A stretch of 64,000 nucleotides of DNA from an uncultured Paracoccaceae bacterium (GTDB taxonomy: Bacteria > Pseudomonadota > Alphaproteobacteria > Rhodobacterales > Rhodobacteraceae). Below the pieces are notes generated by a model. It did not search any database. It was not told the origin of the DNA and saw only the letters and a program-made list of their open reading frames with translations. Below are positions 36,276 through 46,253 of the stretch, piece by piece. The stretch covers positions 1 through 64,000 of the forward strand of contig CANMDF010000003.1 of NCBI GenBank assembly GCA_947496605.1. Reading direction: 5' to 3'. Made by a program: the position numbers and the translations under genes. Within the stretch, counting starts at the first letter, position 1. Each line of letters begins with the position of its first letter.

Positions 36276-36327
36276 GCGTTCCCTAACTACATTTATTCAT
36301 CAACAGGGTTGTTGCCGCCTAGCATAG

Positions 36328-37629
36328 CTATGACATGGCAGAAAACAATTCCAAGTCTGAGAACGTGTGGTTCGGGAAGATCGTCGAAATCAGGTTCTGG
36401 TCCATTTGCATATGGCGAACCATGATTTCACCAACAATATCACGATAACTCGTAACCGTTGGCAGCCAGTTACGGTTCACCACCGTATCGTCAATGGTGC
36501 TAACATCTGGTGCCACAGCTTGCTGTGTTGGGCCACCGAAGGCGAACCAAGAGCCACCAAGACCGTGGTCAGTACCGACACTACCGTTTTGCTTTTTGGT
36601 ACGGCCAAATTCACTACCGACCAACACAACAACATTCGCCATCTCGGTGCCCATATCGCGCCAGAACGCGTTGAAGTCTGCCGCACCTTGCGCCATACGC
36701 TCGTTGTAGCGCTTGCTAGTATCTGTGAACGGGTTGCCTTCGGTCGCAATCTGGTTTGAGTGCGTATCCCAGCCGATGTTCCAATCAAGCGCTGCGACCT
36801 CAAGCGGGATACCCGCCTTAAGCAGCTGCGCACATAGCTTTAGACCGCGTCCAAGGTCGCTGTTGCTATAGCTGATCTCATCCGGATCGGTGCTATACAT
36901 GCTTGCCGCACGCGCAACGTCATCAATTGAATCGAGCATAACAAGCTGGTTGTCTTTGACGATCCCTTCCATCGCTGACAAATCGACGTCATGCGACGCA
37001 ATCTCGCGCATCATGTCGGTCAACTGGTTATCAGCACAGCCATCTGCGCAGAAGTCACGGTTGGTGACGTTAAAGTTGTCAGCTTGCGAGATCGCAGGAA
37101 CTTTAATTTCACCGCGAATTTCAGTGCTGATTGAGGACTTACCCGCAACCATGCCACGCAATGGGTGAGCCGGCCCTGTCACATTCTGCATATAACGGTT
37201 CATGTAACCATCGATCAGGTTGTTGCGTGCACCGGTGCCGATCCAGCGCTGACAGTCAAAGTGCGATCTGTTTGCACCCTCAAATGAGGTCGCAGGCGCG
37301 ATCATCATGTTCCCGCTATCCCAAATTGGCATCATCGCCTGCAAGTTGGGGTTCATACCGCGCATGCCGCCAGCCGCTACGCCAAGGTCAATTGTGCGAC
37401 CTCCTTCCATGCCCATTGGGGGTGGAACAGCGATATCTGGGCGATAAGTGTAGTAAAAATCATCACCATAGAGCGGGAACAAGTGCAGACCGTCTGCACC
37501 TCCGCGCATGAATACTTTGATGAAAGTCTTACCGGCCTCTTGGGCGAATGAAAACTTAGGGGCGCCTGCAACACCAGCCATAGCTGCTGCCGAGGTTAGG
37601 GATTTAAGAAAGTCTCTGCGGGTTGCCAT
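36328..37629 (-). CDS. Tat-exported DUF1501-domain protein
   Basis: A 433-aa protein with a twin-arginine signal peptide (TRRDFLK, 3-9, hydrophobic stretch, cleavage near FAQEA). The DUF1501 segment begins at FMRGGADGLHLFPLYGDD and includes VVVLVGSEFGRTKKQN and DHGLGGSWFAFGG. DUF1501 resembles the alkaline phosphatase/sulfatase fold, but the activity is unproven. The 32-base gap from the DUF1800 gene and its place before gspL argue that the pair belongs to the secretion operon. Confidence 0.9.
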   Translation of the reverse strand: MATRRDFLKSLTSAAAMAGVAGAPKFSFAQEAGKTFIKVFMRGGADGLHLFPLYGDDFYYTYRPDIAVPPPMGMEGGRTIDLGVAAGGMRGMNPNLQAMMPIWDSGNMMIAPATSFEGANRSHFDCQRWIGTGARNNLIDGYMNRYMQNVTGPAHPLRGMVAGKSSISTEIRGEIKVPAISQADNFNVTNRDFCADGCADNQLTDMMREIASHDVDLSAMEGIVKDNQLVMLDSIDDVARAASMYSTDPDEISYSNSDLGRGLKLCAQLLKAGIPLEVAALDWNIGWDTHSNQIATEGNPFTDTSKRYNERMAQGAADFNAFWRDMGTEMANVVVLVGSEFGRTKKQNGSVGTDHGLGGSWFAFGGPTQQAVAPDVSTIDDTVVNRNWLPTVTSYRDIVGEIMVRHMQMDQNLISTIFPNHTFSDLELFSAMS

Positions 37630-37661
37630 TAGACACTACTCCGTATTGTCACTTAAAAGTG

Positions 37662-40343
37662 TTATTGCAAAAGGAAGCTAGGGGTGACGGCGATGAGGCC
37701 CATCGCGCGTTCTAGCGCTCTGGTTTCATCTACGCCTTCCGTCCGCGGTTCAAAAATACCATCGGTATCTTTCAGAACTGCAACCAGCTGTTCGTATTCG
37801 GTCAAAGTAAACCTGTCAGCGGTGCTAACGGCCAACAAATAGGCGGCAACTTCTTCTGCCGTCTCCAGACCCGCTTCTTGGATGTCGGCCAAAAGGTCGA
37901 TGCCATAGTTCTGGCGGCTCTCAGCGATGCCGTTCATTCTCTCATACATTGAGACAAGCGTCGCTGAGTTCGTCCAAGCTGAGCCAACTTCTGCAAGTCC
38001 GGTTGGGTTAGGATACTCCAGGATCTGGTAGCCAGCACCTTCAAACATCTCACGGAACCTCCGGTAGAAATCATCTGTCCGGTCAGCTGGGGGTGTGGCG
38101 CCAAAGGCGCGGATTGCAGACACTGCATATTCGAAAGGTGTCTTGGACTTAGAGCGCTGGAAGGCAACGTTCTGTGCAAAGCTTGGATCAAGCAAGATGG
38201 CACGCAACATTGGCACAACTTCGCCACCTGACTGCTCCCATGCTGCCGCGCAAGCTGCTGTCAAAGCAGGCTGAGGTTCGTCCGACACAAGAAGCTGAAC
38301 CAACTTGCCACATACGAAATTGCGTGTGCTTGAGTGCTGGGCAAGGATAGCAATCAATTCTTCGCCTTCCTGCACACCGGCAGCGCCGTCACGGCCCGGG
38401 ATTGTGATGCCAAGGAATGGGATATCCTTGTCGTCCGAATCATGGCGATCAGCACGGAATTCAAATGCGTACTCGCGTGCCACATCTTGTGCATTGGGGT
38501 TTGTTTGTGTGTAACCCCAACCCGTAAAGATGCGTGATACCGCGATAACATCTTCTGGACCGTAACCTGCATCCACACCAACAGTTGAAAGCTCCATAAT
38601 CTCGCGACCATAGTTTTCGTTGATGTTACCTGCGCGGTTCTGGTCGTTGTCCAGATACTGCGACATCAAAGGGCTGCGTGCACTGTAGAGCAACATATCT
38701 TCAAAGTTGCCGAACGCATTTGCACGGAAGAACGCACGGTCAGTGATGTTCTGCTGAACAATATCGGTGTCTTTCGTGATCGCGTGGAAGTGGTTGGCCC
38801 AAAAATTCGCCATAACCTCTTGGAACTGACGCTCACTAAACGCGGCATGCGCGATATCATGCGCCATCAACGACCGGAGCAAAGTGCCCGTATTGTTCGT
38901 TGTTGGGTTCAGCAAAGAAGCAGGGTTTGTGGCCATAAACGCACTATCATCGATAGCGGCAGGGTTAAGCTGCTCTTCTACGAATGCGGGAAAGCCAATA
39001 GCACGGATCCGCGCATAAAGCTCAGGTGTCGGACCATAAGTCATACGGCTCAGTGCCTGAGAAATCCCGTTGTCGACGCCCATGCCACGCACAGTGTACG
39101 TGACAGGAGTACCCTGAACTTCATCATTGCCCTCTAGCGCGCCAGTCAATGTGACTGTGACTTCCGACCCTTGTGCAAAGTCTTCTTCAAAGAGACGAAC
39201 AGCAAACTGACCAGTCTCTGCACCAATATCGACCTTCGTTGTCCGGTTTGTTGGTGCAATTGCAACATTCACGACGTTGAAGAGAGAGTTATCCATCGCC
39301 GCGCCGAACAATGTAGCGCCCGTATTGGCAACCATACCCTCTTCGTTACCTGCAGAGGTCAGCTGAATAGCTTGTGTCAGCGGCACGTTGGCGGGCGGCG
39401 TCAGTGGCGACACTTGCGTCAGGCCCATAGGAGCCGGAGCAGGTGCAGGCGCGGGAGTAGGCGCAGGTGCCGGCGCAGGAGGAGTAACCGAAATCGGTGT
39501 GGGCGCAGGTGTAGCACCCGGTGAAACAACAGGCGCAGAACCGCCACCGCTTCCACCACCGCTAAAGCCGCCACCACCAGCGCTTACTGGTGTACCAGCA
39601 ATACCTGATGTTCCGGCACTTGTGGTGCCAACACTGCTCACTCCGCCAGCTGTCACAGCGCTTGTACGCGTCCCAGCAGCCGAGCCACCTTGCATCTGTG
39701 AACCAGGTAGCATTGCAGCGATTGGATTTGCCGCCGCAGCCATCTGCGCAGCCTGTGGGTTCTCAGCAACACTTCTCGCAAAGCTTGCGTTATTCGATGA
39801 ACCACCACCGATTGAGAAGGGCACAATGCCGTTTGATGTGGCCAAACCGGCTGTCGTTGTTGCACCCGAGATGGCTGGATTGAGGACCGCGCGAGACGCC
39901 ACAATCTGTGCCGCTTCATTTGGGTCGACGTCAGTGGTCAGCGCGTAGAAAGGGAGAGGATCTTCACCGGCCGCGTTGATTGTGATCTGTGCGACGCTTA
40001 TGTTTTCTTCGCTCACGCCCGTGATTTTCACCACGTGATCACCAGCGGCGAGGGTCACGAGCGCAGTAATCATTTGACCGACATCGTCAGAGCGTGTGCC
40101 AGTGGCATCAAGGAACAACTGCCCATCAATGCTGATCTTGATGCCCGTGTTCGCTGGCGCCCGAAGCGTAAACAGCCCGCCTGCTGGCAAGTTCCATTTT
40201 CGCAACAGCTGTTCTTGGACGGCTGCGACTTCAGTCACACCCTCCATCGCTGTGGCCGTTGTTGTTTGTGCAACCGCGAAGGGTGCTGTTCCGACAGTCA
40301 GTGCTGCGACGACTGTACAAATAGGTTTGCTAAAATACCGCAC
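37662..40343 (-). CDS. Exported DUF1800-domain protein with Pro/Ala-rich linker
   Basis: An 893-aa protein. It has a Sec-type signal peptide (to about residue 25, AVAQTTT), then an N-terminal region with low-complexity Gly/Ser and Pro/Ala-rich stretches (roughly 240-320). The large DUF1800 domain has conserved FWANHFH, ENYGREIMELSTVG and FTGWGY motifs. The start is GTG 40343 preceded by GGGGGA. DUF1800 and DUF1501 proteins are usually adjacent and are thought to be exported. Here they share an operon with gspL/M/C, so they are candidate substrates or partners of the secretion system. Confidence 0.9.
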   Translation of the reverse strand: MRYFSKPICTVVAALTVGTAPFAVAQTTTATAMEGVTEVAAVQEQLLRKWNLPAGGLFTLRAPANTGIKISIDGQLFLDATGTRSDDVGQMITALVTLAAGDHVVKITGVSEENISVAQITINAAGEDPLPFYALTTDVDPNEAAQIVASRAVLNPAISGATTTAGLATSNGIVPFSIGGGSSNNASFARSVAENPQAAQMAAAANPIAAMLPGSQMQGGSAAGTRTSAVTAGGVSSVGTTSAGTSGIAGTPVSAGGGGFSGGGSGGGSAPVVSPGATPAPTPISVTPPAPAPAPTPAPAPAPAPMGLTQVSPLTPPANVPLTQAIQLTSAGNEEGMVANTGATLFGAAMDNSLFNVVNVAIAPTNRTTKVDIGAETGQFAVRLFEEDFAQGSEVTVTLTGALEGNDEVQGTPVTYTVRGMGVDNGISQALSRMTYGPTPELYARIRAIGFPAFVEEQLNPAAIDDSAFMATNPASLLNPTTNNTGTLLRSLMAHDIAHAAFSERQFQEVMANFWANHFHAITKDTDIVQQNITDRAFFRANAFGNFEDMLLYSARSPLMSQYLDNDQNRAGNINENYGREIMELSTVGVDAGYGPEDVIAVSRIFTGWGYTQTNPNAQDVAREYAFEFRADRHDSDDKDIPFLGITIPGRDGAAGVQEGEELIAILAQHSSTRNFVCGKLVQLLVSDEPQPALTAACAAAWEQSGGEVVPMLRAILLDPSFAQNVAFQRSKSKTPFEYAVSAIRAFGATPPADRTDDFYRRFREMFEGAGYQILEYPNPTGLAEVGSAWTNSATLVSMYERMNGIAESRQNYGIDLLADIQEAGLETAEEVAAYLLAVSTADRFTLTEYEQLVAVLKDTDGIFEPRTEGVDETRALERAMGLIAVTPSFLLQ

Positions 40344-40606
40344 GTGTCCCCCAAATAGAGCTTCAGATTTCTCAACTTAGATAGCGGGATAAAACTGAAC
40401 TATGTCAAAATCTTGATCACCCCCCATCGGCATCGGCAGATTCCCGCCAGTAACCACGATAAGGGCAACGCAATTCCGCTCATGCCCCCTGACTGTTTTC
40501 AATTCGTAAACAGTTTGTTAGTCGAATCAAACGATTGGTTTGCGTCACTGTAGTGATGTGCTATTCAACTTCGCATCGGCAGGGGTATCTTTTTTGCGAC
40601 AATTTC
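40344..40606. promoter_or_regulatory. Divergent promoter region of the two type II secretion operons
   Basis: This 263-bp, A+T-rich gap separates the DUF1800-gspLMC operon from the gspE-gspD operon. It contains short dyads (CTGTTT…AAACAG near 40490-40515; CAAAC-GATTG-GTTTG near 40527-40541; TCACT-GT-AGTGA near 40545-40556), which may be operators. A defined promoter cannot be called. Confidence 0.35.
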
Positions 40607-42316
40607 ATGGCTAGAGTTGTTACCGTACATTTAGACGACATCGAGATTCCCGCGCGTTTCCTAGAAGACGGTACGCTGGGTTCGACTGACGTCATTCGTG
40701 CACGTCATATCAGCACCACGACGGGGCAGCCCATTCGTGTTGTTCTGGATAGGCTTGGCATCGTCTCTCAGTCGTTGTGGGCACAGACAGTCGCAGAAGA
40801 TAACGAACTTCCGCTCTTGTCCTTGGACGATTTCCCGCCGCGGTTGCCTCATGATGAACGTCTATCGTCCGACTATATGAAGCAGAACAGCGTCGCGTTG
40901 CTTTCGGTGGATGATTCCGGACAACCGCGTATTGCCATAGCAAATCCGATGGCACGTCAGGTCCGTCAGGCGCTGAAAATGATCTTCGGCACACAGATGC
41001 AGCTGGCTGTTGCCACAGACCGAGATATTGAATCCGCCCTCGCCCGTAGCGAAGCGCTGGCTGAGGAAGCTGCAAACGACAACGTCGATACCCAGGCGCT
41101 TTTGGAAGAACTTGCCGACGGCGATCTTGATACTGACCGTCTGATGGAACTGGCGAACAACGCCCCAACCGTCAAATATCTTGATGGCTTGTTTGCTAAC
41201 GCCGTTGAAAGCGGCGCGACAGACATTCATATCGAAGTCCTTGAAAAAGGACCGCGGGTTAGATTGCGGGTCGATGGCATCTTGGTCGAAACGGTGCCCG
41301 TCGAACGGCATCTCTATGATGGTGTCGTTTCACGTCTTAAGATCCTCGCTGGCATGGACATTAGTGAACGCCGCCTTCCTCAAGATGGGCGCATCCGCCA
41401 AAAGACCTCTGGCCGCTCTGTTGATATTCGTGTGGCGAGCATTCCAACCGTGCATGGCGAAACACTTGTGCTGCGCTTGCTTGATAACAGTGAAAACCTC
41501 GCGTCGCTTGATCGTCTGACAATTCCCGAACTGTCACTCGAGCGGTTGAAGACAGCCCTGCATCAACCCAATGGCTTGATCTTGGTCACGGGTCCAACGG
41601 GTAGCGGTAAGACAACGACGCTGCATGCGGCGTTGGCCGAGATCAACGAAGCGGGACGTAAGATCATCACGATTGAGAACCCTGTTGAAATTCAAACACC
41701 CGGTCTGATCCAGATTGATGTGAACCCTGAGTTGGGTTGGACATTCGCGAGCGCTCTGCGTTCGGTCCTGCGCCATGACCCTGATGTTCTTATGGTCGGC
41801 GAGATTCGTGATGCCGAGACGGCCGAATTGGCCGTACGCGCTGCACTAACAGGTCACCTTGTTCTATCGACGCTCCATACCAATCGCGCCTCCGAGGCGG
41901 TTTTCCGGCTTCGCGACATGGGTGTGCCAGAATACTTGCTGAATTCAGTTCTGCGTCTTGTCGGCGCACAACGCCTGATCCGTACTTTGTGCTCTCATTG
42001 TGCGGTACCAATCGAACTGCATAAAAACCCCAGCTATCAGTCTTTGGCACAAAGCTTTGTTGAGGCCGATCCAACCTTGGGCGACCCACAAAGCTGGACA
42101 CCGCACACAGCTGTTGGATGTCCGCATTGCAATAACTCTGGCTATTCAGGTCGCATGGCGCTGTTTGAAATGATGACGCAGAAAGAGGCACTGGGCGGCA
42201 AGCAAGACCAAGGGCACCGGTCAATGGGAATCGAAGGCGTCGGCCTGTTTACCAAAGGACGCACAACATTGAACGAACTCGTCCGTGTGTTCGGCGCTGG
42301 CGAATTCTGGACCTAA
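40607..42316 (+). CDS. gspE: Type II secretion ATPase GspE
   Basis: A 569-aa ATPase with an N1/MshEN-type N-terminal domain, Walker A GPTGSGKT (329-336), the Asp box, MVGEIRDAETAE (Walker B) and LTGHLVLSTLHTN (His box). A four-cysteine zinc motif (CSHC…CPHC) is near 470-510. It drives pseudopilus assembly from the cytoplasm. ATG 40607 gives the usual N-terminus, although no strong ribosome site precedes it. The gspF gene begins four bases after its stop. Confidence 0.93.
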   Translation: MARVVTVHLDDIEIPARFLEDGTLGSTDVIRARHISTTTGQPIRVVLDRLGIVSQSLWAQTVAEDNELPLLSLDDFPPRLPHDERLSSDYMKQNSVALLSVDDSGQPRIAIANPMARQVRQALKMIFGTQMQLAVATDRDIESALARSEALAEEAANDNVDTQALLEELADGDLDTDRLMELANNAPTVKYLDGLFANAVESGATDIHIEVLEKGPRVRLRVDGILVETVPVERHLYDGVVSRLKILAGMDISERRLPQDGRIRQKTSGRSVDIRVASIPTVHGETLVLRLLDNSENLASLDRLTIPELSLERLKTALHQPNGLILVTGPTGSGKTTTLHAALAEINEAGRKIITIENPVEIQTPGLIQIDVNPELGWTFASALRSVLRHDPDVLMVGEIRDAETAELAVRAALTGHLVLSTLHTNRASEAVFRLRDMGVPEYLLNSVLRLVGAQRLIRTLCSHCAVPIELHKNPSYQSLAQSFVEADPTLGDPQSWTPHTAVGCPHCNNSGYSGRMALFEMMTQKEALGGKQDQGHRSMGIEGVGLFTKGRTTLNELVRVFGAGEFWT

Positions 42317-42320
42317 CGCA

Positions 42321-43556
42321 ATGAACCAAACCGTCCTGCGCAATGAGACACAATTTGACTACACCGCGCGCGATGCCAGCGGTGAGCGTAAAAAAGGCCG
42401 CATTGCTGCAAGGGATATTCCACACGCAAAACAAAAGCTCCAACTTGATGGGCTTTATCCTATCGATATTCTTGCGGCCGACGCACAGCCGGTCGCTGCA
42501 GCCAAAAAGACATTCACACCGGGCAAGCTAAGCCAACGACAACGTGCTGATATGATCGCGCGGTTGGCAAAATTGACCAGCAGCCAGATCAACCTTGAAC
42601 GCGCTCTTTCGATCATGGCCGAAGGCAATGACGGCGCGGTCCCCGCTGCCGCCTCTGCGTTGCGCGTCCACATCCGCGAGGGTGGTGGCTTGGTTGACGG
42701 ACTGCGCACGCATCTTGGGGTGCAAGACGCTGCAACCCTCGCCTTAGTGCGCGGCGCTGAAATCTCTGGCGATCTATCTGAGGCGCTCACGACCGCATCT
42801 GAGATTTTGCAACAACGCCTTATGTTGGTCCGTCGGATCGGCGTCGGCATGCTCTATCCCAGTCTCTTGCTCATTGTCGCCTTATTGTCGGTCGGATTGA
42901 TTATGATCGCAGTGATCCCACAATTCCGTCCCTTGGTCGAAGACCGAATGGACATGATCCCTTTGCTAGGGCGCATGATCTTTGGCATTTCGGCGGCACT
43001 TTCTACAATCTGGCCTCTGATCTCGTTTGGGCTGATCGCGACAGTCGCAGGGCTTTGGTTTTTGCACCGCCAAGGCAAAGCATTACCATTGGTCAGCCGC
43101 ATTGCCGCACGCATGCCTGTCATTAGTGGTGTGATCTGGCGCAACCAAGTGATGATCGTGCTGCATAGTCTGGGTGCGCTATTGCGCCGCGAAGTCACAC
43201 TCAGCGAAGCTTTGCGCGTTATCAACCAAACGACACCGGGTGGGCGGATCAAAACCGCCTTGGAACAGGTCTCGGTCAGCGTCGAAAGCGGGCAGTCTTT
43301 ATCAACTGCGGTCGCAAACACTGATATGATGTCATCCAGCGCGGTCGAAATGGTTCGTATCGGCGAAGAAACCGGCGACTTATCTGGCATGATCACCCGA
43401 GCCGCCGAAGAAATGCGCGATACCGCCGATCGCGAACTTGAACGTTTTCTTGCACTTTTCCAGCCTGCGTTGATAATCTTCGTGGGCCTCATCGTAGGGG
43501 TCAGCCTTTATGCGCTTTTTTCAGCTATTGTCTCGGTCAACGCGATCGCGTTCTAG
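42321..43556 (+). CDS. gspF: Type II secretion platform protein GspF
   Basis: A 411-aa inner-membrane platform protein with the repeated GspF domain (two copies, around 75-195 and 275-400) and three transmembrane segments, including VGMLYPSLLLIVALLSVGLIMI and LFQPALIIFVGLIVGVSLYALFSAI. It sits between GspE and the pseudopilins. The ATG at 42321 follows the gspE stop directly. The downstream gspG start lies inside its end. Confidence 0.93.
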   Translation: MNQTVLRNETQFDYTARDASGERKKGRIAARDIPHAKQKLQLDGLYPIDILAADAQPVAAAKKTFTPGKLSQRQRADMIARLAKLTSSQINLERALSIMAEGNDGAVPAAASALRVHIREGGGLVDGLRTHLGVQDAATLALVRGAEISGDLSEALTTASEILQQRLMLVRRIGVGMLYPSLLLIVALLSVGLIMIAVIPQFRPLVEDRMDMIPLLGRMIFGISAALSTIWPLISFGLIATVAGLWFLHRQGKALPLVSRIAARMPVISGVIWRNQVMIVLHSLGALLRREVTLSEALRVINQTTPGGRIKTALEQVSVSVESGQSLSTAVANTDMMSSSAVEMVRIGEETGDLSGMITRAAEEMRDTADRELERFLALFQPALIIFVGLIVGVSLYALFSAIVSVNAIAF

Positions 43557-43962
43557 ACGCAGTACTGCCACACAGGGTTTTTCCCTGATCGAAATGCTTG
43601 TGGCCGTGGCCATCATCGGACTAATCGTCGGATTGGTCGGTCCTGCCGCGATGCGTCAGTTGCAATCTTCACGTGTGAATACGACCGAAGCACAAATCGG
43701 CCAGATCCGAACGGCCATCGACATCTTTGCGATTGATACAGGGCGTGTCCCCGGCCAGGCCGAAGGGCTAGCCGCATTGGTCCAGAACACGGCCGCAGTG
43801 CCAGGTTGGAATGGCCCTTACTTGCGTGATGGATCATTGCCCATGGATGCTTGGGGACGGGCATTCATCTATCGCTTTGAAGGTGATCAGGTGCAGGTCA
43901 TCTCGCTTGGGGCCGATGGGCAACCGGGTGGAACGGGCAACAATGCTGATATCAGCGGGTAG
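43510..43962 (+). CDS. gspG: Major pseudopilin GspG
   Basis: A 150-aa type IV pilin-like protein with a basic leader, cleavage at TQG-FSLIEMLV (E5 present) and the GspG C-terminal region (AWGRAFIYRFEGDQVQVISLGADGQPGG). It forms the pseudopilus that pushes substrates out. ATG 43510 overlaps the gspF end by 47 bases; TTG 43528 would be a shorter alternative. Its leader is cleaved by the prepilin peptidase encoded downstream. Confidence 0.92.
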   Translation: MRFFQLLSRSTRSRSRRSTATQGFSLIEMLVAVAIIGLIVGLVGPAAMRQLQSSRVNTTEAQIGQIRTAIDIFAIDTGRVPGQAEGLAALVQNTAAVPGWNGPYLRDGSLPMDAWGRAFIYRFEGDQVQVISLGADGQPGGTGNNADISG

Positions 43963-44362
43963 ACGCCGGGCATCCCATGGTTTCGCAACCATCGAGGTTC
44001 TGGTCGCCGTCATCGTCATCTTGATGGTGGGCAGTATCGCCGTGTTGTCATTTGGCGGGACCGATCGCCGCGCAGTTGCCCTCGAAGCGTCAGAAACGGC
44101 GGTCTTTTTGCAAGAAACGCGACTACGTGCACTGGAACTTGGGCGGCCGATTGAGATCGTGGTGACTGCGCAGGATGGCTTTATTGATGCAGGCGGACGG
44201 CAGCATTACTTTGCACGCGGCATGACCGTAAGCCCACAGCAAGCAGCATTGATCCTACAACCCACAGGTCAGTCGAATGGCCTACGGCTAGAGTTCTCAA
44301 AGGGAAGCCACACTGCGGCGCTGACGCTTGATTGGCTAACAGGGCGGGTCGATATTCGATGA
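43943..44362 (+). CDS. gspH: Minor pseudopilin GspH
   Basis: A 139-aa pseudopilin, with a short leader and cleavage at SHG-FATIEVLVAVIV (E5 present), then a beta-rich domain. It starts 20 bases inside the gspG end. It is a minor tip component of the pseudopilus. The longer frame upstream only reads the other strand of gspG and is ignored. Confidence 0.85.
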   Translation: MLISAGRRRASHGFATIEVLVAVIVILMVGSIAVLSFGGTDRRAVALEASETAVFLQETRLRALELGRPIEIVVTAQDGFIDAGGRQHYFARGMTVSPQQAALILQPTGQSNGLRLEFSKGSHTAALTLDWLTGRVDIR

Positions 44363-44760
44363 AACGGGTCCGGTCCATATCTCGTGGCTTTACACTGATT
44401 GAGGCAATGGTCGCCCTTGCGATCGCGGCCGTTGTGATCAGCGGATTTTATAGCGCGCTTTCAACCGGCAGCCTGCTTGATCGCCGCGCGGCCCAGCAAG
44501 CCGCCAAGGTATTTCTGGCGACAACGGTTCTTGACCGCGTTGGCGTCGATATACCCATGCGGCTTGGGACAGTTGAAACAGGTATTGTGCGAGACATGGA
44601 ATGGCAGTTGATCATCAGTGGCAGCCCAGCGGCCGACATGGCATTGGGTCAGGTCTATCCAAATGAACTTGTGTTCGTCTCCGTCTCTGTCAGCGACCCG
44701 CAGGGTACATCTTCCCCTGTTGTACTGCGCACAATCCGCTACGCGCAGAGCCCGCTATGA
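44359..44760 (+). CDS. gspI: Minor pseudopilin GspI
   Basis: A 133-aa pseudopilin with leader MKRVRSISRG and FTLIEAMVALAIAA after the cleavage glycine (E5 present). It overlaps the gspH stop as ATGA. GspI normally forms the tip complex with GspJ and GspK, whose genes follow in order. Confidence 0.88.
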   Translation: MKRVRSISRGFTLIEAMVALAIAAVVISGFYSALSTGSLLDRRAAQQAAKVFLATTVLDRVGVDIPMRLGTVETGIVRDMEWQLIISGSPAADMALGQVYPNELVFVSVSVSDPQGTSSPVVLRTIRYAQSPL

Positions 44761-45419
44761 TCAGGCGGCGTAGCAGAGCATCCGGTTTTGTCCTGGCCGA
44801 AGCCTTGGTTGCTCTCGCGATTGCCGCGATGACTGTGGCGCTTTTGACCAGTGCAACATGGGGCTTGCAGCTCACGGCTGAGCGGCGGGCAGCGTCTGCC
44901 GAAACGGCGGCGGTAGATTGGCTTGCCGCACGGCGCGCGTTGATTGATTGGACGTCCGGGGCAAGCGCCGAGGGCATTGGTGATACACAACGCTACCTGA
45001 TAGGTACTGCGACCACGGCCCGCATTTTTGTTGAACCCAGCGGCACAGGCCAAGTTGCGCCATTTGTGGGGGAATTGCGGGTTGAGGCATTGGGCGAAGA
45101 TGGATTTGCTTTGATCGCTGCACGCTATATCGGCCAACGGGACGCACGATTGACTAGCGATGCCGCGCAACAGACCGAAATCTTACGGACCACACAGCCG
45201 ATCCGCTTACTTTACCTTATCCCAAGCCAAACAGGCGCAGCCAATGCCAGTTGGCGGTATGAGACCGGCTCAGGCGACGAAGGCCTGCCAGAGGCGGTCG
45301 CGATCGAGGTGGGCACCGAACGTATGATCACAGCACGCGTTTTTGCAACGATCAGCGCGTCGTGTTTAGCGCGGATTGGACGCAGCAGCCTACAAGATGA
45401 TCAGTGTGACTTGCGATGA
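44757..45419 (+). CDS. gspJ: Minor pseudopilin GspJ
   Basis: A 220-aa pseudopilin with leader MIRRRSRASG and FVLAEALVALAIAAM after cleavage (acidic residue at position 5), followed by a large beta-rich domain. It overlaps gspI and gspK by four bases each, an unbroken translational chain. Confidence 0.88.
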   Translation: MIRRRSRASGFVLAEALVALAIAAMTVALLTSATWGLQLTAERRAASAETAAVDWLAARRALIDWTSGASAEGIGDTQRYLIGTATTARIFVEPSGTGQVAPFVGELRVEALGEDGFALIAARYIGQRDARLTSDAAQQTEILRTTQPIRLLYLIPSQTGAANASWRYETGSGDEGLPEAVAIEVGTERMITARVFATISASCLARIGRSSLQDDQCDLR

Positions 45420-46249
45420 TCAAGCGTAGATCCCCCAATACACGTGGCTTTATTCTGATCACGGTTCTCTGGATCGGACTGGGACTGTTGCTTGCTGTTT
45501 CAGCTTTCCTCGCCACAACACGGCAAGAAGCTTTAACAATCCGTGCCGAAGTGAACGCCGCAAGAGCTGCAGAATTGGCGCGAAGCGGACTAAACCTCGC
45601 CTTGGCCGACTTGGGGCGCATCAACGCGGAACAGCAACGCTCGCCTCAGGACGGGACCCCTGTGGCCGTGCAAATGGCAGAAGGCACAGTCACTTATCGT
45701 ATTTTTGATGAAGCCGGAAAGATCGACATTCTGAGGGCCCCATCGCGGATGGTTGCCCCTGCGTTAGTCCAAATTGGCGAGGCCGAGGGCCTTGATAGTT
45801 TTGATGCGGTGAACATCGCTGACGCGCTTGAGAATTTGGTTGAGACCCAAGATGGCACGGTGCGCTCTGTTTATAGTGCACTCACCTCGGCTGGGCTTAG
45901 CGGGCAAACCGCATTGGCCGCATCGCGTTATCTCACGACCCTCAATATGACGTCGCGTGTGAATCCTTTGACAGCACCACGCGCAGTGCTGGCCGCTGTG
46001 CCGGGTCTGGGACCAAGCGACGTCGAAGAAATCATAGCGCGCCGCGAAACCGGCCGGCCGATGCCAATTTTTGGCAGTGCCGCAGTCTGGCTGGTTGAAC
46101 AACCCGGCCCTGCTTTCACAATAGAAGCAGAAGCCGTTTTGACGACTGGCGGGCGGTCGTTGCTGCGTGCTCAAGTCGCACAGCAAGGGTTGTCGTTCCG
46201 AGGTGGATTGATGCGATACGATATCTTGTCATTGGATGTCGTGCGTTAA
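45416..46249 (+). CDS. gspK: Minor pseudopilin GspK
   Basis: A 277-aa protein with leader KRRSPNTRG and FILITVLWIGLGLL after cleavage. The residue at position 5 is threonine rather than glutamate, the usual GspK exception. The alpha-helical domain contains the NPLTAPRAVLAAVPGLG helix-hairpin-like stretch. GspK caps the pseudopilus tip. It ends five bases before the peptidase start. Confidence 0.9.
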   Translation: MIKRRSPNTRGFILITVLWIGLGLLLAVSAFLATTRQEALTIRAEVNAARAAELARSGLNLALADLGRINAEQQRSPQDGTPVAVQMAEGTVTYRIFDEAGKIDILRAPSRMVAPALVQIGEAEGLDSFDAVNIADALENLVETQDGTVRSVYSALTSAGLSGQTALAASRYLTTLNMTSRVNPLTAPRAVLAAVPGLGPSDVEEIIARRETGRPMPIFGSAAVWLVEQPGPAFTIEAEAVLTTGGRSLLRAQVAQQGLSFRGGLMRYDILSLDVVR

Positions 46250-46253
46250 CGTC

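Noticed and set aside
39388-39948. 186-aa plus-strand frame opposite DUF1800
   Set aside because: It is the antisense shadow of the Gly/Pro/Ala-rich repeats of the DUF1800 gene and has no own start signal.
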